Source: Candidatus Omnitrophota bacterium
Lineage (GTDB): Bacteria; Omnitrophota; Gorgyraeia; Zapsychrales; JANLHA01
Assembly: GCA_023247815.1 (NCBI GenBank)
Contig: JAHFFS010000112.1
Coordinates: forward strand, 1 to 5,224
DNA length: 5,224 bases
Reading direction: 5' to 3'
Shown here: positions 1-5,224 of the stretch, piece by piece
Layout: every line of letters begins with the position of its first letter
Position numbering within the stretch: position 1 is the stretch's first letter
Position numbers and translations under genes: made by a program
The notes under the pieces: generated by a model
Database searches by the model: none
What the model was told of the DNA's origin: nothing
What the model saw: the letters and a program-made list of their open reading frames with translations, nothing else

Positions 1-678
1 CTGGGTATTTTTAAGCCGAATGGTTTCTAAGACAAGAAAAAGTGTCGTGAGCGGCAATAAAAGCCCAAAAAACAACCCCAATGATATGAAAAAGCCATCC
101 ATTGTCCAGAGGAATCGATAAATCGGGATGACCTCTCCTTCATAAAGGGTCTTACCAAAAATAAGCGCGGTCCCGTCCCAAAAAATTCGACCGAGCAACA
201 ACGCGCCAAAGGCATAAACCGCCTGCCGCAAATGACGCAGCGGAAGACCATGCACGTTCAAATACCAATGCCCTAAATTCATGGCATACATCGCCGCGGA
301 AAGGATCGCCCCGGAAAGAACCCCTAAAAAAGTCGCTGTCCATTTTGAACTGACCCATTGGCTGGCCACGCTGTGATAGGCCAACACTCCTATGAGAACG
401 GCAACACTCACGAGCCAAACGTTGACCGAATCGCGCTTCCAGGCTGACCAACTCACCCCAATCAAACTCACAATCCAAAACGTCAGCAACCATTTGCTTA
501 CGACGGACAAAGATCCGAACCAGCCAAAAATAACCACAACCCCGCCGACAAAACAAGGAAGGCCTAAATGGAAATGATGAAAATTATTTTTAAGGGGGTC
601 CCGGCCGCTCAACCAGAAACACAACGGATAAATCACGGCAAATCCCAAACTGGTCAAAAAGGTGATGGTTGATATCAT
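1..678 (-). CDS. Polytopic membrane protein of unknown function, partial (3' end beyond left edge)
   Basis: The frame is open from an ATG at 678 to the window edge, giving 226 codons without a stop. An in-frame TAA, which is the stop of the cytochrome c gene, lies at 694-696, so only this ATG or the TTG just before it can be the start. I see no good Shine-Dalgarno sequence. The product is very hydrophobic, with about seven probable membrane segments near residues 4-24, 37-57, 63-79, 86-104, 112-133, 152-168 and 190-216. Histidines stand out: an HHFH cluster (34-37), H102, a GHWYLN motif (136-141), H143 and H149. Several could sit near membrane boundaries and might bind haem or metal, but this is inference. 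There is no CxxCH and no resemblance I can name. The 15-base gap to the cytochrome gene implies co-transcription, so it may be an accessory or assembly subunit of the bc complex. Coding is well supported by length and hydrophobic pattern; function is unknown. Confidence 0.8.
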   Translation of the reverse strand, partial: MISTITFLTSLGFAVIYPLCFWLSGRDPLKNNFHHFHLGLPCFVGGVVVIFGWFGSLSVVSKWLLTFWIVSLIGVSWSAWKRDSVNVWLVSVAVLIGVLAYHSVASQWVSSKWTATFLGVLSGAILSAAMYAMNLGHWYLNVHGLPLRHLRQAVYAFGALLLGRIFWDGTALIFGKTLYEGEVIPIYRFLWTMDGFFISLGLFFGLLLPLTTLFLVLETIRLKNTQ

Positions 679-693
679 CAAGTACGGTCTGAC

Positions 694-3681
694 TTATCGC
701 GAAGTCGCCGATGGTTGAGGAGCCGCGGATGTTGATGCCGTCGCAGACGCTGGAGCGCCTTGGTTATTGGAAAGCGTTAAGATGTAATCACGCAACGCCT
801 TGATCTGCAGATTTTCATCTCCGTTTAAGACATCTTCCGGGCCTGCGGCATCAAAGGATTCCGGATCGAAAAAGGTCGGCATTTTTGTCCCCGGCGAAAT
901 GGCTTGCGGATTTTTGATCCACTGTTTGATCCAATCAGGCTTGAGCCGTTTGGAGGCCAACGCGAAATCCGGTGCCCATTTCTCTGGGGTTCCACTCGGC
1001 ATTTGCTCACCGACGATATGGCAGGACGCGCATGAAAAGTAATCCTCTGAAAATAATTTTTTCCCGGCCTCATATTCCTCGCCGGAAGGCGATGGCTCAA
1101 CCTGGTCAGTGAATGGAAATTCTTCCTTGTCAAGCGCGCTGAAATATTTGACTAACGCGTTCAGATGGCTGGCGTTGAACTGATAGGTCGGCATACGCGT
1201 TTCAAGCCAGGGACGGATTGTTGTCGGTTGATGCAAAAATTCAAACAACCACTGCGCCTGCACCTTTTTCCCCTCCCCGGCAAGGTTGGGCGGGCTGAAA
1301 CTGGCAACCATCGCGTTAGCATCCGCCTCACTGCGGCCCTGATAATCCTGCAGCCACTGCGCTACTTCTGGTTGGATAGCGCCGCCTTCCCCTTCAATGA
1401 TGTGACAACCCTGGCAATTGAATTGACGGATGATAGCCTCACCTTCCATCACATAACGGTGCTCAGGTGTTTGCCGCGGCAATATCGTGGAGGCTGGTTT
1501 GTCTTTCACAAATCCTAAGATGGCGGTCACAATCGCCTCAATTTCTTCGTCTTTGAATTGGAAATTGGGCATCCGCAATTTTTCATCCGGGGCCTTTATT
1601 TTGCCATGATCAAAAATCCGTGGGTCTTTCAACTTCTGAGCAAACCACGCTTGCTTACTATGTTCAATGTCAATGAAACCGAAATCCAAACGATCAGCAG
1701 CTTTACTTCCTTCTTCAGTCAGCTCGGTACCAATGGGTTTATAACTTTCAAATCCCTTGATGTTATGGCACGAGTAACATCCGTACTGAGCAATCAATTT
1801 TTGTCCGGAAAAAGATAATTTTTCTTCAAGCGGCATTTGAGCGAGTTTCGCGCTGGCCTGTGACGGCGTCATTGTTTTCGACAAAAACCCATTGGTGATC
1901 TCATCAACAATTTTTTCATCAACCGGTGGGACGACCTTTTGATTGAAATCTAAACTTTTGTCCTGAACTAAAAACGCGGCCGCGTCAGCAGCTTCTTGAT
2001 CACTCAAACGAAGATTCGGCATTTTTGTTTCCGGGTGATAGCGATTAGGGTCTTTCAACCATTGATACACCCATTCAACGCTGGTCTTACTGCCAAGGCC
2101 AATCAGGTTCGGCCCCTGCTCGCGCAATAACGACTGGTGATCACGTTTGGCATCGCTCGGCTGCGACTGGATCTGATGACAGGCAAAACATCCGACCGAA
2201 CTCACGATTTCTTTTCCCTTTTCTGGATTACCTAGGGAATTTCCCCCGGGATTTCCTGATTGCGGAATTTTATTTAACGCGAAGGGTTCGCTCTGTAAAA
2301 ACAGATACTGGACGATCGCATGGATTTCCTGTTCCCCACGGACTTTTGAATGCTCATCGCTGGTGTTGGATTGGTTAAAAAAACTTGGCATCCAGGTATT
2401 GTGACGAAAAGACTTCGGGTCCTCGATCCAATGATAAGCCCATTGTTTCGTTGTTTTCGCGGCAAGATGAGTCAAATCCGGCCCTGGCTTTGGCCAATCC
2501 TTGTATTTGTCAATCAAATGGCAGGCGTAGCACCCGGATTTTTCAATCAACTTCAACCCCATGTTAAGTTTTTCCGCGCCCTTGATCGTCGAGGCATCGG
2601 AATGGCATTTAAAACATCCGGCCTGCACAAAAGGTTTCGCCAACATCGGTTGTTCCCAATGATGGATTTCATGCCAATGATATTTCGCTTCCCACTCCTT
2701 TTTCTGCTCCTCGGACGTTGGTGTATGGACCGCTGAAACAAAATCTGTCCCTCGTCCCCGCCCGCCGTGACAGACCGTGCAACCAAACTCCTCTAAAGGA
2801 TGCGCCGAATTTTTGGCCAAAAACAGTTCAAGATTGGGATGGGTGGTAAACGGCTGTGGAGCTTCCATATATTCTGGATTAGCGATCCCCAAATGGCAGG
2901 TCGTGCAGCGATCAACGCGCGGGACTTGCATGTAATTGACATCCTCGGTGATATCTTTTAAGACCACCTGTTCAATTTTGTACTTAGGGTTTGCAAAATC
3001 AATGACCGGCAAATCACGGACCAGATTGGCGATTTGGTTGGTAAAATCCATTTCATTGGGATCAATCTTTTTAAGTTTGCGAAGCAAGACCTCGGACTGC
3101 CGAAAAAATTCATGTTCTTTGCGTTCAAGCGCCTTCAGCTGACTCGCGCAATCATCAACAATGCCGCGCTTTGCCGTCAGAATTTCCTGATTGGCATCTA
3201 AAGATTTTTTAAGTTCAACGATCTGCCCCTGAAGTCGCTCGTAATGTTTTTGTGCCTTCGAAACATCGCTCTTCCCTTTACCAATGGCATCTTCGTAGTC
3301 AAATTTTGCCGCGTCCAACTCCGCCTTGGTCACCCGGTAACGCTGGTCCAAGATCTGATGTTCGGTTTCTTTAGCGTTGATTTCTTTTTTAACGTCATCG
3401 AATTTTGAACATTGCGCTTGAAAATTTGTCTGAGCCGTTTTCAGTTCTTCCTCGAGCGCCTGATAATCCGCTTGGCCTTCAACGCGATGTGTTTCTAGAT
3501 CATAAGCGACCCTGGTCTTTTCAATCTCCAAATCCCGGAAGCGCTCCTGATAACCTTTCCATTCGCGGTCGAAATCATTCTGAAACATCCAGACCAGACA
3601 TCCCAGCAAGGTAAGGCTCGCCACCGCGAACAAAAAATTCAATTTATTGATGTTGTAATGACGTTCCTGTGGTTCAGGCAC
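694..3681 (-). CDS. Membrane-anchored octaheme c-type cytochrome with coiled-coil stalk (bc-complex cytochrome subunit)
   Basis: This 995-residue periplasmic electron-transfer protein probably takes the place of cytochrome c1/f in the complex. The start is GTG: an in-frame TGA lies at 3685-3687 and a GAGGTG ribosome site is well spaced upstream. Domains in order: one N-terminal membrane helix (about 14-33); a charged, heptad-like coiled coil (about 37-205); a three-haem module with CTTCH 259-263, CTVCH 301-305 and CFKCH 356-360, rich in His; then five mono-haem class-I-like domains with CYACH 384, CFACH 498, CYSCH 635, CQGCH 756 and CASCH 884. Each of these five is followed by an MP likely to supply the axial Met (M431, M554, M704, M830, M934). 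The last 25 residues are Ala/Ser/Pro/Thr-rich. The gene starts 12 bases after the second cytochrome b gene, which fixes its context as a quinol oxidoreductase. It is far longer than a mono- or dihaem c1. Haem count and topology are read from the sequence; electron route and partner are inferred. Confidence 0.93.
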   Translation of the reverse strand: MPEPQERHYNINKLNFLFAVASLTLLGCLVWMFQNDFDREWKGYQERFRDLEIEKTRVAYDLETHRVEGQADYQALEEELKTAQTNFQAQCSKFDDVKKEINAKETEHQILDQRYRVTKAELDAAKFDYEDAIGKGKSDVSKAQKHYERLQGQIVELKKSLDANQEILTAKRGIVDDCASQLKALERKEHEFFRQSEVLLRKLKKIDPNEMDFTNQIANLVRDLPVIDFANPKYKIEQVVLKDITEDVNYMQVPRVDRCTTCHLGIANPEYMEAPQPFTTHPNLELFLAKNSAHPLEEFGCTVCHGGRGRGTDFVSAVHTPTSEEQKKEWEAKYHWHEIHHWEQPMLAKPFVQAGCFKCHSDASTIKGAEKLNMGLKLIEKSGCYACHLIDKYKDWPKPGPDLTHLAAKTTKQWAYHWIEDPKSFRHNTWMPSFFNQSNTSDEHSKVRGEQEIHAIVQYLFLQSEPFALNKIPQSGNPGGNSLGNPEKGKEIVSSVGCFACHQIQSQPSDAKRDHQSLLREQGPNLIGLGSKTSVEWVYQWLKDPNRYHPETKMPNLRLSDQEAADAAAFLVQDKSLDFNQKVVPPVDEKIVDEITNGFLSKTMTPSQASAKLAQMPLEEKLSFSGQKLIAQYGCYSCHNIKGFESYKPIGTELTEEGSKAADRLDFGFIDIEHSKQAWFAQKLKDPRIFDHGKIKAPDEKLRMPNFQFKDEEIEAIVTAILGFVKDKPASTILPRQTPEHRYVMEGEAIIRQFNCQGCHIIEGEGGAIQPEVAQWLQDYQGRSEADANAMVASFSPPNLAGEGKKVQAQWLFEFLHQPTTIRPWLETRMPTYQFNASHLNALVKYFSALDKEEFPFTDQVEPSPSGEEYEAGKKLFSEDYFSCASCHIVGEQMPSGTPEKWAPDFALASKRLKPDWIKQWIKNPQAISPGTKMPTFFDPESFDAAGPEDVLNGDENLQIKALRDYILTLSNNQGAPASATASTSAAPQPSATSR
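697..771 (-). other. Low-complexity Ala/Ser/Thr/Pro C-terminal tail
   Basis: The final 25 residues of the octaheme cytochrome (971-995), after the last haem domain, are small and polar with no predicted structure. It is probably a flexible periplasmic linker end. Nothing in it suggests an anchor or sorting signal. Confidence 0.6.
766..2544 (-). repeat. Fivefold tandem repeat of mono-haem cytochrome c domains (haems 4-8)
   Basis: Five units span residues 380-972. Each has CxxCH (384, 498, 635, 756, 884), then a W-x3-[WKF]-[LI]-x-[DNQ]-P block (starting at W414, W537, W679, W811, W917), then MP 9 to 17 residues after the block's proline (M431, M554, M704, M830, M934), and usually a closing helix. 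The CxxCH-to-Met distance varies from 47 to 74 residues because of loop insertions in units 3 and 4. The units are diverged, so this is an old protein-level duplication and not a DNA repeat. Confidence 0.85.
2602..2907 (-). other. Three-haem module (haems 1-3) of the cytochrome
   Basis: The motifs CTTCH (259-263), CTVCH (301-305) and CFKCH (356-360) fall within about 100 residues. No MP follows any of them, but His residues are abundant (H281, H294, H319, H335, H337, H340, H341, including WHEIHHW). Bis-His ligation is therefore likely, unlike the five domains that follow. Ligand assignment is inference. Confidence 0.8.
3067..3573 (-). other. Long coiled-coil region of the octaheme cytochrome
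   Basis: Residues 37-205 lie between the membrane helix and the first haem. They are rich in Glu, Lys, Gln, Asp, Arg and Leu with roughly heptad-spaced hydrophobics, and contain no CxxCH and almost no Pro or Gly. A helical coiled coil of this length could lift the haem domains tens of angstroms above the membrane or mediate oligomerisation. The composition is seen directly; the stalk role is inferred. Confidence 0.75.
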
Positions 3682-3685
3682 AAAT

Positions 3686-3691
3686 CACCTC
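3686..3691 (-). promoter_or_regulatory. Shine-Dalgarno site for the octaheme cytochrome gene
   Basis: GAGGTG reads on the minus strand four bases before the GTG start at 3681 and lies entirely within the 12-base gap after the upstream stop. It is the only strong ribosome site at the three visible junctions, and it supports the GTG as the true start. Confidence 0.75.
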
Positions 3692-3693
3692 GG

Positions 3694-4809
3694 TTAAATA
3701 TTGAAAAAGAATTCGGGGATGGCAACGATGTACTTGATATTGAACGTCCAGCGCAGAAACATCTTTAACGGCAGTCCAATCGACATCAAAAGCAAGATGA
3801 TAAAAATGCTGTACCGCAGGTTCCCCAACTTTTGATAAACATCCTTCAACGCGGTCTTGGCCAGGATGAGCGGCAAGAGACCAAAGTAGCAAAACAGCGA
3901 CAAGAACCCACACAGCTCCCGTAAAAAAATATTATGTGGAAGGCTGCGCTTTAAAAAAATCATATAAACCAACTCAGAAAGATTGACATTGGTCAAGGCC
4001 TCAAGCTTATGTGGGTCCCAATATTCAAACGGGCCAAAAAAGTTCCAGTTAGGGCCGCGCAAAAAAGTCCCGGTCACGATCAAAAACACCCACAGCACCA
4101 GCCAAAAAAACAAAAAAATCGAAATCGCGGTCTTACGCTCATAAAACGAAAAATAACCGTTGCCATTTTTGTTATCGTCGAGATAAGGAATGCACATCAT
4201 GCCGACGACGATCACCGTCGGAAAAAGAACCCCGGCAATCCAAGGATCAAAATAAACCAACATCTCCTGCAACCCTAAGAAATACCATGGCGCCTTGGAA
4301 GGATTGGGAGATACCGTTGGGTTGGCCGGCTCCTCAATCGGGGCCTTTAAAAAAATCGACCAGGCGATCAGTACGGCGGCGCAAAAAATCAGACAAATGA
4401 ACTCGATATAAACCAAATCCGGCCAGACCAAAACCTTTTCTTTGGCGTCGTCCGCCTCATGAGGTTTTAATCCTTGCGCGATGCGCAGGTCATTTTGCCG
4501 GGCTTGCTTCAAACTGAACCATAAAAAGAAGACCGTTAGAAAAAGCAGACCAACGATCGGCACGTTATCCGGCTTTCCGACAATCTTTTGGAAATTATGG
4601 TCGGAAACCCCAAAAAGAAAAAAAATCAAGAGCGAGGAAAAAATTAAAATCCCACCGCGCTTGGTCCACAGCCGGTCGAGTTTCAGCCATTTATTGACCT
4701 TCCATAATCTTTCGGAGGGAGGAAAAATGATAAAAAACACCGCGATGATCGCCGTAAACATGATCTTCGGTGAGGACACCACATTGATGAAGTGTTTTAA
4801 GTTATCCAT
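3694..4809 (-). CDS. Cytochrome b C-terminal half / subunit IV-like protein (quinol-site subunit)
   Basis: This 371-residue integral membrane subunit carries the C-terminal half of cytochrome b, which builds much of the quinol-oxidation (Qo) site. The ATG at 4809 is fixed by an in-frame TAA at 4819-4821; no strong ribosome site is visible. Probable membrane helices lie near 14-30, 52-68, 84-100, 132-154, 190-209, 228-248, 299-318 and 334-351. The Qo region reads NPSKAPWYFLGLQE (169-182): the usual PEWY is replaced by APWY (173-176), so the motif glutamate is missing, though E182 follows. A conserved-looking RGPNWNFFGP block (251-260) and the ending KYIVAIPEFFFNI are typical of this alternative bc family as I recall it. 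The protein is more than twice the length of photosynthetic subunit IV (about 160 residues), with three extra N-terminal helices and a C-terminal extension. It lies 17 bases after the b6-like gene and 12 before the octaheme cytochrome. Family assignment is secure; the electron acceptor is not. Confidence 0.93.
   Translation of the reverse strand: MDNLKHFINVVSSPKIMFTAIIAVFFIIFPPSERLWKVNKWLKLDRLWTKRGGILIFSSLLIFFLFGVSDHNFQKIVGKPDNVPIVGLLFLTVFFLWFSLKQARQNDLRIAQGLKPHEADDAKEKVLVWPDLVYIEFICLIFCAAVLIAWSIFLKAPIEEPANPTVSPNPSKAPWYFLGLQEMLVYFDPWIAGVLFPTVIVVGMMCIPYLDDNKNGNGYFSFYERKTAISIFLFFWLVLWVFLIVTGTFLRGPNWNFFGPFEYWDPHKLEALTNVNLSELVYMIFLKRSLPHNIFLRELCGFLSLFCYFGLLPLILAKTALKDVYQKLGNLRYSIFIILLLMSIGLPLKMFLRWTFNIKYIVAIPEFFFNI
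4282..4293 (-). other. Qo-site motif APWY in place of PEWY
   Basis: The codons GCG CCA TGG TAT (residues 173-176 of the second cytochrome b subunit) occupy the position of the PEWY motif. The glutamate implicated in proton transfer from quinol is a proline here. Variation at this motif is known to track quinone type in other bc complexes, so a low-potential quinol such as menaquinol is possible but unproven. Confidence 0.8.
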
Positions 4810-4826
4810 GGTTTGCTTTTAAAAAA

Positions 4827-5224
4827 TTAAGTTGGACCGGAAATGCCTCCGTCTTTGCGCACCCGCCAAAAATGGACGATCATAAAAATCATGATAATGA
4901 AAGGAAGCCCGATGCAATGCAAAACGTAAAATCGCAGCAACGTTGCCTCGCCGACGAAACGCCCGCCTAAAAGCGCGAATCGGGCGTCACTGGCGCTATG
5001 AACAAAATTCACATCACCGATAGCGAGCAAAGCAGCGCCAGGACCCGTGGTCCCCAAAAAGGGTGTTGCCCCAGCCATATTCGACCCCACGGTGATGGCC
5101 CAAATCGCCAACTGGTCCCAGGGCAGCAAATATCCGGTAAAACTCAATAACATCGTCAAGACCAACAAAACCACCCCCACGGTCCAATTGAATTCCCGAG
5201 GAGGTTTGTACGATCCCGTCATAA
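4827..5224 (-). CDS. Cytochrome b6-like N-terminal subunit, partial (5' end beyond right edge)
   Basis: These are the last 131-132 residues of the haem-b-binding subunit of a quinol:cytochrome c oxidoreductase. The Met at 5222 lies within the conserved TGSYKPPREFNW stretch that follows helix B in cytochrome b, so it is internal and the true start is outside the window. Numbering from that Met, visible marks are the helix C signature GYLLPWDQ (30-37), the DARFALLGG and GEATLLRFY blocks (79-99), and helix D with haem ligands H102 and H117. The polypeptide ends at RKDGGISGPT, where cytochrome b6 also ends (KQGISGP), so cytochrome b is split as in b6f. Helix A, helix B and the other two His ligands are missing, as is any Cys for a b6f-type haem c. 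The second cytochrome b gene follows after 17 bases. A Rieske protein gene is expected upstream but cannot be seen. Confidence 0.94.
   Translation of the reverse strand, partial: MTGSYKPPREFNWTVGVVLLVLTMLLSFTGYLLPWDQLAIWAITVGSNMAGATPFLGTTGPGAALLAIGDVNFVHSASDARFALLGGRFVGEATLLRFYVLHCIGLPFIIMIFMIVHFWRVRKDGGISGPT
4872..4919 (-). other. Helix D haem-b ligand pair (His-x14-His)
   Basis: The two histidines of helix D in the b6-like subunit have 14 residues between them. Plastid and cyanobacterial cytochrome b6 has the same spacing, while mitochondrial-type cytochrome b has 13. Together with the split gene this places the subunit nearer the b6 architecture. The axial role is inferred by alignment to the family. 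Confidence 0.8.

Noticed and set aside
152..556. 134-residue minus-strand open frame with its own ATG
   Set aside because: It is a shifted frame inside the longer membrane-protein gene. Its translation is Arg/Phe/Cys-rich without a coherent hydrophobic pattern, whereas the main frame is open for 226 codons with clear membrane helices.
679..693. Search for a terminator or promoter in the gaps at 679-693, 3682-3693 and 4810-4826
   Set aside because: The gaps are 12 to 17 bases with no inverted repeat followed by T-run and no -35/-10 pair, so they look like plain operon junctions.
1165..1518. 117-residue plus-strand open frame, with others like it at 1558-1818 and 2350-2736
   Set aside because: All are antisense to the octaheme cytochrome, whose CxxCH and MP motifs run unbroken through the region. 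No independent coding evidence.
3595..3642. Possible lipoprotein signal at Cys28 of the octaheme cytochrome (LLGC)
   Set aside because: The hydrophobic stretch continues past the Cys (LVWMF) and the -2 position of the box is Leu, so an uncleaved membrane anchor fits better. It remains a weak alternative.
3674..3913. 79-residue minus-strand frame bridging the cytochrome b and cytochrome c genes
   Set aside because: It overlaps the conserved end of the cytochrome b subunit and the start of the octaheme cytochrome, and has no motif or family signature.
4481..4822. 113-residue plus-strand open frame
   Set aside because: It lies antisense to a secure cytochrome b gene and is very Lys/Arg-rich because it mirrors hydrophobic codons. 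No ribosome site or domain supports it.
5220..5222. ATG at 5222 as the start of the b6-like subunit
   Set aside because: It lies inside the conserved block after helix B, and the subunit would lack helices A and B and two haem ligands. The gene is cut by the window edge.

Overview
The window is the interior of one minus-strand operon for a quinol-oxidising Rieske/cytochrome b-type respiratory complex. Read in transcription order (right to left), it holds four tightly packed reading frames separated by 12 to 17 bases: (1) the 3' part of a cytochrome b6-like subunit, cut by the right edge; (2) a 371-residue second cytochrome b subunit (subunit IV/C-terminal half, with extra N-terminal helices); (3) a 995-residue membrane-anchored octaheme cytochrome c with a long coiled coil; (4) a polytopic, histidine-bearing membrane protein of unknown function, open through the left edge. 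There is no non-coding stretch longer than 17 bases, and I see no promoter, terminator, RNA gene, mobile element or CRISPR array.

How the genes would work together: the two cytochrome b polypeptides form the membrane core with the quinol site. Electrons would leave by a Rieske protein, which is not in the window and would be expected just beyond the right edge, and pass to the multihaem cytochrome. That cytochrome has one N-terminal membrane anchor, about 165 residues of charged coiled coil, a three-haem module without Met ligands, then five tandem mono-haem class-I-like domains, each with its own CxxCH and a later MP. It would replace a simple cytochrome c1/f and could carry electrons some distance through the periplasm. 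The last gene is co-transcribed and may be an extra membrane subunit or an assembly factor.

Organism: a respiring diderm bacterium with moderate GC content (just under half by eye). The combination of a split cytochrome b, an APWY motif in place of PEWY at the Qo site, and an anchored multihaem cytochrome with a coiled coil recalls alternative complex III-like bc complexes of Acidobacteriota, Planctomycetota, Nitrospirota, deltaproteobacterial lineages and candidate phyla such as Omnitrophota. The sequence alone does not let me choose among them. The subunits belong to recognisable families; the least explained parts are the coiled-coil stalk, the fivefold haem-domain array and the unknown membrane protein.
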